This document shows positions 1 to 11,112 of a stretch of DNA of 64,000 bases, in pieces. Position 1 is the first letter of the stretch; each line of letters starts with the position of its first letter. The translations under genes were made by a program, and so were the position numbers. Below the pieces are notes generated by a model, which was given only the letters and a program-made list of their open reading frames with translations, did not search any database and had not been told where the DNA came from. This DNA is from Sambucus nigra (taxonomy: Eukaryota; Streptophyta; Magnoliopsida; Dipsacales; Adoxaceae), in assembly GCA_949130495.1 (NCBI GenBank), contig OX422211.1:332166504-332230503 (forward strand), written 5' to 3'.

Positions 1-654
1 TATCTCATCGGTACAAGTTCACTTCACAGGATAAATTTCTCTCTCACGATTTGCCTCTACCAGGCTTTCACGTGAGGGGTTCATATATTCCCATTCACTA
101 CGCTTCTGAATCATCATTGGAGAACTTTGCGGTTAAACTATACGTAAAGTTCTTCTATTTATATATACGGACCCTCGGTTCGAATGTAGTGACTGGTATC
201 CCCGCCACGTTGCCTCAAAATTTACTCAAATTTTCACTTCTGAGTATTTCTACTCCGTCCTAAATGCCAAAACCTCTAGACATACTACTTCCATTGGTTA
301 ACATGCACAGTCGCCGTTTTATCACATTTACGGCTCGTCCTCATCAAATTTTCTTCAGACCTACTCCCACTATCACTGCATTGGGCGGTCTAGACTAGCA
401 TCCCTCTTGCCGTCCCGACACTTGGAAAATGCGTGCTATGCCTCAACAACCCTTGCAGCATTTACTTACATTACACGCTAGGAGTGACCTCGACAACGGT
501 CATCTCTCCTATGATTGCCATCTTCGAACACCCCATGCTTTATGCCGAGCTCCTCCCTCCTGTAGTCCTTCTAACGCCAATGCTGGTCCTACCACCATAT
601 TTGACGTACCGTGCCCAATCGGACTCGTATATATAACACCACGTTTACCAAATA
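1..654. other. Interior of LTR element T0, no recognisable coding sequence
   Basis: This stretch lies inside element T0, between the window edge and the T0 leader. By position it should hold the start of gag on the minus strand. I could not find capsid or zinc-knuckle motifs in any minus-strand frame, unlike the same position in T1. Short open frames on both strands look like chance. T0 may be a non-autonomous derivative, or the gag start may be beyond recognition. Confidence 0.4.
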
Positions 655-792
655 GCAGGAGAACGTAAACTACATACGTAGAGGAGTACAATCATCCTAA
701 GATAGGGCTCTATATCAATCAAACGATACGCTGAAAATGTAGTAAGCCGTACAGATCCTATGGACACTAGAACCTGATGCTCTGATACCATC
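655..792 (-). promoter_or_regulatory. T0 leader and tRNA-iMet primer-binding site
   Basis: Read on the minus strand, TGGTATCAGAGC (779-790) is the standard plant primer-binding site complementary to the 3' end of initiator tRNA-Met, two bases from the LTR end. The adjoining leader (655-778) clearly matches the T1 leader (about 10980-11098) and the T2 leader (about 48690-48799). This fixes T0 as a minus-strand element whose body extends left of the window. Confidence 0.85.
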
Positions 793-1910
793 TGTAACAC
801 CCCGCCTAATTAAACATCGGGTGATCAGGCCTTTATTAAATTAAAACAGGTTTCTCAAATGGTTCATTCTTAGCATCACTGTCGAAAACTTTTTAATTAC
901 TAATCCCCTAAGTAAAATTAAACCGGTGCCAAATTTTATCTTTCTTAAAACAGACAAATCAACCATGCGGAACAAAATACAAATAGTCATGTACTATAAT
1001 TCAAACAACAAAGTAAAAGTACAACAGAACAAAAGTATTACCTAATAAACCATCGGCTAAAAATCCCAAACAATAATAGAATAACCACTAGTCAGAAACT
1101 AACATCTGAGACTAATACCGGACCACAAGTCCATACATAGAAGAGTGTGAGATCCTGTACTAGATCTGAATGAGAGATATCGTCTAGTCAAAACCTGTAA
1201 GCATCCATTGTGCTATAGCTCCGAGTCTCTGGAATGGAATCATCATACATGGCGTCCCTGTGGCTGGACACCTAAAAGGTTTTGAAAATATTTTATATCA
1301 AGAGTTAGTACTCAAAACATTTTGAAAATATTTAGCAAGCGTTTATCACAATATAAAATGCGGTTATTGATTACACATGTTAGGTTCTCGTACACTCTCT
1401 TGAGTTAACTCACCCCTCATCTTTTGTGCACACCTAACATTCTACACTTAGCTTATCTAGCCATACTTCTCAAGCTAACTAAAACCAAAGTAGTCAACTG
1501 AACTTATCTGTACCCAAGTTCCAGTACCGCCCATACAGTACAACCGTTTTACTAACATCTCGCGTATGTTAAATAATTCTCAAGTAACATTTAATCTATG
1601 TTATTTTTCAAGACTTATCATTTAGTTTCACTACTAAAATTACTACAATTCTCACAATCGTTAACTTTTCCCCTTATGTAATTAAGTTTCACTACTTGAA
1701 TTACTAAATAGATTTTCTCTATCTAAAGGTGCATTTCGTAATTAATTTTCACTACTTAACTTACCATTTCAGTACTTATCTTTAAATACATAATATATAT
1801 CAATCTACTAATACACGGAAGTAGAATATCATCAAGTATATATATTTCACACATAATATATACTAAATATCAGTCATTACTATTTTGCCCTTTTTATACA
1901 CGTAAAGGAC

Positions 1911-2178
1911 TCTTGGTTCGGAATGATTCATCGACCCCAATTATTTATATACACAAATAAAGATCTCTTGGTTCGGAATGATTCATCGACCCCAAGTGAG
2001 AGTTGGTTCGGAATTATCCATCGACCCCAACTATTTTAAAAATATATATATACACATATTCTGGTTCGGGACTCTCTCATCGCGACACCAGTTTAAAGTT
2101 TGGTTCGGCATTTCTCATCGACCCCAAACATATAATAACTTTATGTTAGTTCGGAATGTCTCATCAACCCTAACATAA
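1911..2178. repeat. Six hairpin repeats with covarying stems
   Basis: Six copies of a unit of about 28-35 bases share a loop resembling TTCGGAATGATTCATCGACC. Each loop is enclosed by its own complementary stem: TTGG/CCAA (copy 1, 1913-1940), CTTGG/CCAAG (copy 2, 1967-1996), AGTTGG/CCAACT (copy 3, 2001-2032), CTGG/CCAG (copy 4, 2061-2091), GTTTGG/CCAAAC (copy 5, 2098-2129) and TTATGTTAG/CTAACATAA (copy 6, 2141-2178). Stem sequences change between copies while pairing is kept. Spacers are AT-rich. No such array occurs in the T1 or T2 LTRs. Confidence 0.8.
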
Positions 2179-2652
2179 TTAATTTAGGTATAATCTCTCT
2201 ACCTAAAAGATCACATAATTCAGTAGGTACACGCCCGACCTATTAATCATATACGTACGTAATATTTTAATCTCATATATTTACCGTACAACATTCGCTT
2301 TACGATTTATCTCATTAATCGTATTTATTTGAGTATTCACACAACTCTAAGGGTCCTAGTTACCCCTTACATATAATTTCAGTAGTTATTGCTTACCCTA
2401 CTGGTATATTACTTAAATTGAATTTACTTCGCCCCGTAACTCAATTTCCGAAGTCCCCGATACTCTACTAAATCGGATTTCTCTCCTCGGTCCGTAATCC
2501 AAGCCCTACACCCAATGGCCTTATTGGACCTCAACAATATACCTACTGGTCTTATTCTTACTCCCATATAAGTATAATGTAAATCCTAGAATACTCATTC
2601 ATTCCCGAACTCAACGAAGGATTTAAACACAAAATTTTCGGGAAACAGCTTG

Positions 2653-2715
2653 CGTCGATCGATCGACGGCTGGGTTCAATCGATCGACAGTTCGAGATCG
2701 ATCGATCGATCGAAC
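2653..2715. repeat. Cluster of TCGATCGA palindromes
   Basis: Three short runs of overlapping TCGATCGA palindromes lie within about 60 bp of the T0 LTR. They occupy roughly the part of the LTR that holds the TCGTTCGAACGA array in the T1 and T2 LTRs, so they may be a variant of that element. Confidence 0.7.
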
Positions 2716-3808
2716 AGGGGCAGACGCAGTCTTCTTCTTCGTTAAGATTTTTCCTCCATTAACAAATCTTCAAACTCCATTATAGTCCACCAAACTTTAA
2801 CCCAATGATCCTAACATATTTCCACATATACTAGGACAGTTTCTAACGTGTCAAATACATCAAAACTCCAATTCCTTTAAAGAAATAATGAATTAAACCC
2901 CAAAATTTCTTGAAACCCTAGTTATGGTGTTCTTCCCATATTTTCATTCAAAATCCAGATTTTTATTCCGAAAATCATCATGTCTAATCTGAATATTAAT
3001 CCTCTACATAGTTTAAATCATTCTACATGCGATTCCTATCCCAACATGCATAAATGTCATCTTTCTCCAATCAAAATAATGATTTAAACAAAACTATTCA
3101 AAAACCCTACACATGGGTATTATAACTTTATAATTTTTGTAATAAACAACTTGCCTTATGATCAGTAGGGTCTGATTTCGTGGTTGTTGTTGATGATTGA
3201 TGATCTTCATCCTTCAATCCTTCTTCCCCAACAAGTTACTAGTGACAATCTCCTTTGAATCTTTCCCAATTCTTTCTTTTGCCTTAGAAAGTTGTGCCTC
3301 TCTTCTCTCTAATGGTATTGGTGTTGTCATGGGTGTTCTGACCCTAATTCCTCTATCATACGGCTGATATAAAACTCTAAATTTCGTAGGTCTCCATACC
3401 CTCTTATGTTAAAAGACCAAAACGCCCCCGAACGGTCTCGGTTTAGTCCAAAATTACCCCGGGACTCAACTAGTACCCCCGGGTATATTATTTTGACTAA
3501 TTTGACCCTTCCGGACTCATTGGTGACCTCTAAATTATCATTTGAGTCACTTAAAAAATATTACTCGTTCTCACCCCAACACGGTCTACACGTGTTAAGT
3601 AACTATTTACCACTCGCACTAAGTAAATAAAATGAGGCAATATATACCGGTATCTATCTCTCGATTAATATACCATAATTATAATTTTAAATAAAACTCT
3701 TTAAATTACTACTCTTACGTAATTTAAATTAAGCCGATATTTTCTCATTTAATTCTCCAATCTAATTAAATGGAATATTTGGAATATTCAGAAATACGGG
3801 GTATTACA

Positions 3809-5190
3809 ATTTATTCGTTAGTAATGTTTATAGTGATGATTTATACACAATTATGTTTCATTTCACATTATTTAGTGGTTATTAAACAAATGAACTCAAA
3901 TGAAATAACTTTAAGACAACAAAAATTCTGCTGCAAAATAAGGAGAAAAAAGAAAAGTTGAGAAACATAAACAATAAACCGTATAACATCAATAACAGAA
4001 CTCACCTCCATGTGCAAATGCATATGCAATGCTATAAAAAAAATCAGGAACTAGTGCCGTTTTTGCACCCACTGACACACACACCCATATTCTTCTTGTC
4101 GAGCTCTGTCCCCATCTGCTCTTCGTCAAATACTCTTATCTAAAAACAAATTGGAGTCAAAATATTATACCTATGCATATATAATAAATCATAATAACAA
4201 ATATAATCATATTAGAGAGCACTTAGGTTATTGCGAACAGGGACATATTGAACATGGCATTATTTTTCACCAATGCATACTGAACACTGAACAAGGCATA
4301 ATTAAAGTAGAGATGCTGAACGGGGCATTATTTTTCACCGAAGCACTTAGGCCCATTGTACAAAGAATCTACAAAACTGAAGTTTTCTGAATTTTTATAA
4401 TTTTAAAAGTGCACCTTCGGATCTCTATAACAAAAACTCCAAATGCATCACAAACTTCGAAACCTAAAGTACACATGTTTACCCTTCTACTCATGGTCGA
4501 CTGCGATCACGCAACTCTGTGAAGTCCTTGAAACCAATACACGAACCATTTTTAATAATCCATATGACATAAATACACCTTTGGGTTCGTAAACAAAATC
4601 GATTTAAGTAAGCAATTTAATAATATTGACACGCGTCATGTTTAACGCACAATTGGAAGTGGGCATGGGTCCTCGTATCTACTGATGTTTAGACTAACAA
4701 TTAGCTCGTTTTTCTTATTGGCATGTGATTGTCGATGTTTATTATAAAAGACAATGCATATATTATAAGGCATTCCACAGTGAATTCTTATCGATTTTCT
4801 GATAAATGATAATCCATATTTCTCGCTCCCGCTCTTTCTCCCAACCAATCCCCGCAGTTCCAAGCATGAGAAACAAAAAAATCTGTAAAAAACAAAGTTC
4901 TTTTATCGCGAAAATAAACCTACTATTAATATCAACTATTGTTAAGACGCGAAAGTAATTTAACCTTCAAGGCCTGCGAATTCTCACGCATAGAAGAAGA
5001 CCTTTTTGAAACCAAAGTGGATACGCTCAATGAAATGCCACACCTCGACCCACATGGGCTCGTTATCGGCCTTGTAGCGTTTTGTTAATTTACTTCGGAT
5101 TCTTAGTCCTGATCATTTTTAGAATCCTTTGTAGTAAACTTATAATGTTTAAATGTTCAAATATAGCTATTTATAGGTGTATATATCTAA
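3809..5190. other. Spacer between T0 LTR and truncated T1 LTR
   Basis: AT-rich DNA with no gene that I can support. The one local feature is a short direct repeat near 4250 and 4318, where GGCATTATTTTTCACC recurs 68 bp apart. Open frames here (up to 79 codons) have no recognisable motif. It may be host DNA that separated the two elements. Confidence 0.5.
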
Positions 5191-6957
5191 ACAAGTGTAC
5201 AAATAACAATACTGTTAACTTCATAAGGCACCAAACATGATTTTCGGTATACACACACTATTCACTTTATGTATACATATCAATTTATATAAATATAACA
5301 ACATTACACCCTTGGTTAGGAAACCATTGGTACTACGCATACTCGGCTATCTAGTCCATTTGCAAAGCTCACGCATAGAGGACAACAGGCTCAATCTCTC
5401 GAGAACCAAATAAAAATATAAACACCTATTTGGTGGCGAACATAGTCCCAAGCCGATGGGCTACGCACATACCTGTGCACCCATATGACCGTCATCACTA
5501 TCAATCTCACGGATAGTCCGTACCTAGGTTCCATGCTCCAGTGGTACAACCCTAAATCCCCCGAAGGCACACAAGATTCGGTTGTCCACATCGCGTCAAC
5601 CTCCGTTCGATAGCCAGTAGCTAGGTATGTCATACACATAATACGTTTAACAATAAGCATGCACACAACTTATATAATATTCATTAGCTTTCCCACAATC
5701 TAGCATTTGTAATACGTATATTATATCTCTTGTTATACCCCATACTTTATTCGTGTGCTCTACCTTGTACTTTTGCACCTTGTTAATTCAATGAATTTCA
5801 TACCTCCCGAGGGTCGACATATTCTCCGCTCACTATTAATCATTAATATAAGTCACTCAACAATCATACTACTTTAACGCTCACTTGAATAAGCCTACGG
5901 GAAGTTCGAAACAAAATTCGGGCTTAAAAAGGCCATTCTGAAATCTCGTTAGAAGACCCAGAAATCTCGTTCGAACGAGGTCGTTCGAACGAATCACCAA
6001 CTCGTTAGAAGGGCTACTGGAATCTCGTTAGAAATCTCGTTCGAACGAGGTCGTTTGAACGACCTGGGCTGGACTTCTAACGAAATTTCCGAAGTTGCCC
6101 AGTTCCTCTCTCAACTTCATTTTTCCCAATTTTCACCACTCAAAACTCAACCTAAATTCATTCCAACCCAAATACAATGTTTCTCTCTATCCTAAGTCAT
6201 CGTAGGACATGTAATAACATAATCCTTCTAATCATCATGTAATTTCAATGAATCCCCAAATTTTACCACAAACCTTATTAACATGAACCCATAATTTATT
6301 TGTCCATAAAAACTCCATCTTAATTCGTGATTTACATCTATTTCATCAACTTTCACATTTCTATTAAGGGAAAATCCTCTACATGCAAACCCCCATAAGA
6401 TTTTCTAAATTCTCTACACAATTTGATCATAGCAAGACCCAAATAGTATTTGTTGTTCTAAAAACCTCAATACGTGTTAATAAGAGTAATAATTGCTAAG
6501 AGAAGAGCAAGATAATCACTTGCCTTAAAATAGACTTCTGATTTGGGATTTGAAACTGGTATAGGAACGATCCTCCCGACACGATCTACGCGTTGGTGTA
6601 CTTTTTATTGTGAAAGGTTGGATTCTTGGCTAGGCTCCAATGGAGTCTCCTACTTCTTCCTTGGTTATCTCTCTCTTTCCCTCTCTTCTCACGTAGGTTG
6701 GAACTGACAGCCACTAACCCTTAATGCCTTTTTAATTAACCCAATTTTCGTCCATTTAATTACCTTAAAATTCCTAAAGACCAAAATACCCCTTCGGGGT
6801 GCCGTTTTGGGTTAAAAAGTTCCGGACTCCAATTAACATACCCGAATAGTGTTTTCTGACTATTTCGACCCTTCCGGACACTCTGGCGCACTCAAAACAG
6901 TCGTTTGAGTTATAAAAAATATTCCATAAAAGTAGTTATGTGTAAAAATACGGGGTA
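5191..6957 (-). mobile_element. T1 3' LTR, truncated and internally deleted
   Basis: Matches 11958-13975 of the T1 5' LTR almost base for base. Three defects are visible. The first 845 bp of the LTR in plus-strand order (11113-11957 in the intact copy) are absent. An internal block equivalent to 13718-13940 is deleted. The outer end (..ACGGGGTA) joins integrase sequence directly instead of ending in ATTACA plus a polypurine tract. Confidence 0.85.
5944..6083. repeat. TCGTTCGAACGA and CTTCTAACGA array in T1 3' LTR
   Basis: Alternating copies of the palindrome TCGTTCGAACGA and of TCGTTAGAAG or its complement CTTCTAACGA. The same array is at 12711-12864 in the 5' LTR and in both T2 LTRs. Several copies differ by C-to-T or G-to-A changes at CG sites, as expected from deamination of methylated cytosine. 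Confidence 0.85.
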
Positions 6958-6963
6958 AAAATA

Positions 6964-7013
6964 CGGTATGGCTCCATTCGAAGTCGTATAAGGCTTCGAA
7001 TGGAGCTATACCG
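6964..7013. repeat. Foldback at the integrase/LTR deletion junction
   Basis: An inverted repeat with 20 bp arms (6964-6983 and 6994-7013, one mismatch) and a 10 bp spacer. The right arm is the normal integrase sequence, also seen at about 40846-40865 in T2. The left arm is an inverted duplicate of it, lying exactly between the LTR fragment and integrase. This is the footprint expected of snap-back synthesis or template switching at the break. Confidence 0.8.
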
Positions 7014-7660
7014 ATAGTAAACTGGTAGGAGTTGTTATAGGCAAACTCCACTAGTGGAAGGTACTGCTCCCAACTTTCGCCAAAATTAATGATGCACATC
7101 CGTAACATATCCTCCAACATATGATTCGTCCGCTCTGTCTGACCATCCATCTGCGGGTGATAGGCTGTGCTCAGCCACAACTCCGTACCCAATGCCTCCT
7201 GAAAGCACTCCTAAAATCGAGAAACGAACATCTTGTCTCTGTCAGACACGATATTGAGAGGCACTCCATGAAGTATAACTATTTATGCTATGAATAGCTG
7301 GGCATATTATCCCACGGTGTAGTCTGTCTTGACTGGCAGAAAGTGGGCTACTTTGGTCAACCGATTCACTATCACCCATATCGAATCGTGACCCCTCTGC
7401 GATGCAGGTAATCCCATGATGAAATCCATGGAAATGCTCTCCCATTTCCATATAGGAACCTCTAATGGCTATAGAAGTCCCGCTGGTCTCTGGTGGTCCA
7501 CCTTTACCGATTGACAAGTGGCACATTTCGAAACGAACTCGACAATATCCTTCTTCATTCCGCTCCACCAGTACTGTCTATGCACGTCCTGGTATATCTT
7601 ATCCCCGTCGGGATGCATTACAAACCAGGAACCGTGAGACTCTATCATCACCTTGTGTCA
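6994..7660 (-). pseudogene. pol: T1 integrase, C-terminally deleted
   Basis: Minus-strand frames match Ty3/gypsy integrase. The HHCC zinc-binding region is at about 7500-7650, with the motif CATCQ. The catalytic core includes the motif YHPQMDGQTERTN, and PFEAL marks the core end. Integrase inserts the cDNA into host chromatin. The C-terminal and chromodomain parts, present in T2 at 40205-40780, are missing. The frame instead runs through the foldback into LTR sequence, giving a chimeric open frame 6860-7192. Frameshifts separate the zinc region and the core. Confidence 0.88.
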
Positions 7661-8818
7661 CAGATCTTCACTCTCGGGAATAACCAATCTCCCATTAAAA
7701 TGTAGGCCCCCGTATGAACTCATGGTGTAAGACTCAGCCCCCTCGGCTAGCAGCTTCACTTTCTGGCTTTGGCAGAACAGATCATCTACCTGAGCCTGTA
7801 GTACTCTCGTAATAATCTGGGGCATGACCGTCATTACAGACATAAACGATCGAGCCACTGCTCCTGGCTTCCTAACTCCTTCCATTTTGCTTTCCAAACT
7901 TTGGCCACCTCACCAACTGGCCTACGGCTCAACGCGTCTGCTACCACGTTAGCCTTCCCTAGGTGGTATTGGATATAAAATTGATAATCCTTCACGAACT
8001 CAAGCCATCGACGTTGACGCATATTTAACTCTTTCTAAGAGAAGAGGTATTGTAGTGATTTGTGGTCCGTGAATAAGCGAAATTTCTCCCCTAAGAGGTA
8101 GTGTCTCTAAATATGAAGTGCGAACACGACTGGTGATAACTCCAAGTCATAGGTGGGGTAATTCCTCTCGTGGGGCTTAAGCTTACGGGAAGCATAAGCT
8201 ATAGCCTGATCTTCCTGTTGAAGTACACCTCCAAGTTCTAATAAGAACGCATCAGTATAGACTAAATATTCCACTCCCGGTCTGGGTAATGTTAACACTG
8301 GTGCTGAGGTTAACTTATCTTTCAACTCATCGAAGGCTAACTGATAGGCGTCACTCCAGATGAATGGCACCCCTTTGCGAGTCAAGTGCGTCAATGGACC
8401 CGCTATCTTTGAAACCCCCCGAATGAATCTCCAGTAGTATCCGGCTAAACCCAAGAAACTGCGTATCTCGATCTATGTCGTGGGTTATCCCCACTCCCTC
8501 ACCGCTGACACCTTCCCCGGATCCACGGATATTCCTTTATAGGAGATGATATGCCCCAAAAACTGTACCTCCTTCAGCCCAAACCCACATTTCTCGTATT
8601 TTGCATACAATTGATGCTAGCGCAGTGTCTGCAAAACTTGCTCGGTATGGTCCTCCTCGATCTGTGAGTACACCAATATGTCATCTATGAATACGATGAC
8701 GAATTGGTCCAAAAATTCTCTAAACTATGAACACGGCTGGGGCCTTGGTTAGCCCGAAAGGCATAACCATGTATTCATAGGAACCATATCTCGTCAAGAA
8801 AGCAGTCTTCAACACGTC
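7661..8818 (-). pseudogene. pol: T1 reverse transcriptase C-terminal half and RNase H
   Basis: Read on the minus strand, the segment begins after a TAG that ends the frame 8819-9745. It then passes a frameshift near 8725 and shows the polymerase motif [10 protein letters not shown] near 8650-8690. FIDD is the usual chromovirus form of the YxDD active site. RNase H follows, with VYTDA near 8255 and [17 protein letters not shown] near 8160-8210. The connection to integrase is broken by further frameshifts around 7830-8020. The product copied element RNA into DNA and removed the RNA strand. Confidence 0.88.
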
Positions 8819-9745
8819 CTATTCCCTCATATGTAGCTGATGGTACCCCGATCTCAAATCAATCTTTGAGAAAAAAGTCGCTCCTCTCAACTGGTCAAAT
8901 AAGTCATCGATTCGAGGTAACGGATATTTGTTCCGTATCGTGATTTTATTCAACTCCCGGTAATTAACACATAGTCGTAACGATCCATCCTTCTTCTTAA
9001 CGAACAATACGGGATCACCCCATGGTAAAGTACTCTGACGGATAAACCCCTGCCCCAATAACTGCTCAATCTGGTCACGCAACTCTCTCATCTCTGCTGG
9101 AGCCATACGGTACGGTGCGCGAGCTATCGATCGAGTATCTGGCGCTAAATCAATGATGAAGTCTATCTCTCTACTCGGTGGTAACCCTGGAATCTCCTGA
9201 AACACATCGGAGAACTCTCGAGCTACAGGAATCGAATCAAGCGGTACCACAACCTCCATAGAGGTCTCCTCCTCTATATAGTATAAATGAGTGGATGATC
9301 CTCCCTCAGAGCGAGGCATCTCCACCAGAAACATCTCCTGTCCGGGTATGGAAAAAACTATACTCTTACTATAACAGTCAATCGTGGCCCTGTAACTGAC
9401 AAGCCAATCTATACCCACAATCGCGTCGTACTCAGACATGTCTAATACGAGCATGTCAGCGGGTAAAATAAACCTCCCAATCTCTATACTTACCCCTCGA
9501 AAAATAAAAGAAATAACAGAACCCCTACTCAACGACGAATCCACACAAGTGGTCGTACCCTCTGTTGTATCAAATAATCTCGTAGCACGCGCAAATCCCG
9601 TGGCAATAAAGCAGTATGTGGCTCCTGTGTCAAATAAAATGCGCCCCAAAGTCCCCTGGATAGAAAATATACCCTCAATCGCTGGTAGGTCCTGCGGGAC
9701 TGCGGCCTGGTGCAGATTGTAAACTCGTCCGTACTGAAGCTGCCC
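8819..9745 (-). pseudogene. pol: T1 protease and reverse transcriptase N-terminal half
   Basis: A long open stretch on the minus strand. The aspartic protease motif [12 protein letters not shown] lies near 9615-9645. The PR-RT linker [17 protein letters not shown] follows, then RT fingers and palm motifs [21 protein letters not shown] and [13 protein letters not shown]. The frame is the same as the gag frame upstream, separated by one TAA at 9746-9748, so gag and pol were once a single polyprotein frame. It ends at a TAG at 8819-8821 in the middle of RT. Confidence 0.9.
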
Positions 9746-10930
9746 TTACTGAACTGGGGCGGTTGGAATAGGTGCTGGGAGGGATACGGGAAACAACGGT
9801 CTCTGGAGTTCTTGATGGACACCCTGCTGCTGCTGCTGGCCCCTACCCTTCTGAGGGCAGTCCTGGCGTTTGTGGCCAGTGTTGCCACATATTGAACATC
9901 TCCTTGGGAAAGGTCCTCCCCTCTGTCCCTGCTGCTGTCCCCGACCCTGATGGCCATTACCACCCCTCCCTTGGCCATTTTGGCCCTGCTGGACCTGATG
10001 GCCGTGTTGGCCCTGATGGCCGTGTTGAAAGCCTCCCTGCCCATGTCTAAAACCTCTTGACCTGAACCTCTTAGGATACCCTTGTTGGGAACCCTGATCA
10101 TTGTGCCTATACTGGCCCTGAACTGTTTGTGCCCCACCAGCACCATTTCCTCCTGCCTTACCCTGCTGGCTGGGATCTCCCACATTCTTAACCTCGGATA
10201 AGTGGAATCGGTGGTCCTGGCAGTGAAGTAGTGCTGCGTTAACCACGTCTGAATAGGTGGCCAGGGAGAGATTGCCTATTAAATGCTAGCGGATCCTCCA
10301 TGTCAACCCATACATGAAGCGCTGAATCTTCTTCTCTTCGGTCGGAATCTCACTCGGCACAATGTTAAGCAGATTAGTAAACTCTGCCTCGTATTCTGCC
10401 ACGGTCCTTCCCTCCTGCTTCAGATTTGCTAACTTTCGACTCATTTCTGTCTTGACAGCCGAAGGAAAATACTTGCGATCGAACTGCACCCAAAAGTCTC
10501 GAATACTGAGTGTGTGTCTCTCCTCAGCGGTGGTGATGGACTCCCACCACTGCAGTGCTTCCCCCACTAGTTCGGATGTGGCCAAAATCTGACTCTGTAC
10601 TTTCGTGCACTCGTGCATCCTCAAATGCCTTTGGATGTTCTTTTTTCATTGGCTTGCTACGACTACATCGGAGCTCCCTGAAATCTCCGGAGGATGCGCC
10701 TTCTGGAAAGCATCTCTAACACATTCCCAAGCAGACGGGAAAACCTGGGCCTGAACTGGACCCACCACCGGTGCCTGAGATGGTGCCTGTTGCACCACGG
10801 CCAAAGCAGCATTGACCGCCTGAGCTACAATAGCTGCCACTTCAGCGGCATTCATCATACCCTAAGCGGGTACAGGCTGGGCCTCTGGCTGGGCTTCCCT
10901 GGGAACTCTCTGTGCACGTTTAGGAGGCAT
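9746..10930 (-). pseudogene. gag: T1 gag (capsid and nucleocapsid)
   Basis: The likely start is the ATG at 10930 (MPPKRAQRVPRE), typical of Tekay gag N-termini and 20 bp after the leader. All gag pieces share this frame but are interrupted by TAG near 10861 and further stops. The capsid domain (Retrotrans_gag type) is visible at 10286-10624, including ALQWWESI. A Gly/Gln/Arg-rich nucleocapsid follows, with the CCHC knuckle CSICGNTGHKRQDC near 9870-9910. Gag packages RNA into the particle. Relative to T2, this copy keeps the capsid. Confidence 0.88.
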
Positions 10931-11110
10931 CTGAAAAGAGAGAAAAGCTTCATAAGTCTACAGTTATATTCGCAATTTAACAGAAGAACGTAAAACATAA
11001 TACGAGTACAACAATCTTAAAATATAGGGCTCTATATTAAAGGACGCTACGCGAAAACATAATAAGCCGTACAGATCCTAAGGACACTAGAACCTGATGC
11101 TCTGATACCA
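10931..11110 (-). promoter_or_regulatory. T1 leader and primer-binding site
   Basis: The primer-binding site TGGTATCAGAGC is at 11099-11110 on the minus strand, two bases from the 5' LTR. The leader between it and the gag ATG is closely similar to those of T0 and T2. Confidence 0.9.
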
Positions 11111-11112
11111 CC

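Larger units (their letters stand above)
793..3808 (-). mobile_element. 5' LTR of Tekay-like element T0
   Basis: A 3.0 kb LTR runs on the plus strand from TGTAACACCCCGCC to ATACGGGGTATTACA. The TG..CA ends and the CCCCG/CGGGG terminal inverted motif are shared with the T1 and T2 LTRs. A tRNA-iMet primer site flanks the left end, so this is the 5' LTR of a minus-strand element. Long LTRs of 2.5-4 kb are usual for the Tekay (Del) chromovirus clade. It carries six hairpin repeats (1911-2178) and a TCGATCGA cluster (2653-2715) that the T1 and T2 LTRs lack. The target duplication cannot be tested because the other end is outside the window. Confidence 0.85.

Noticed and set aside
1911..2178. Hairpin repeats considered as a CRISPR-like array
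   Set aside because: Spacers are irregular AT-rich sequence, repeats vary in their stems, and the location is a plant LTR.
3809..5190. Candidate host gene in the T0-T1 spacer
   Set aside because: No frame exceeds about 80 codons or shows a motif, and no splice-linked exons could be supported.
9438..10050. Plus-strand frames opposite T1 gag-pol
   Set aside because: They are antisense shadows of the better supported minus-strand gag and protease.
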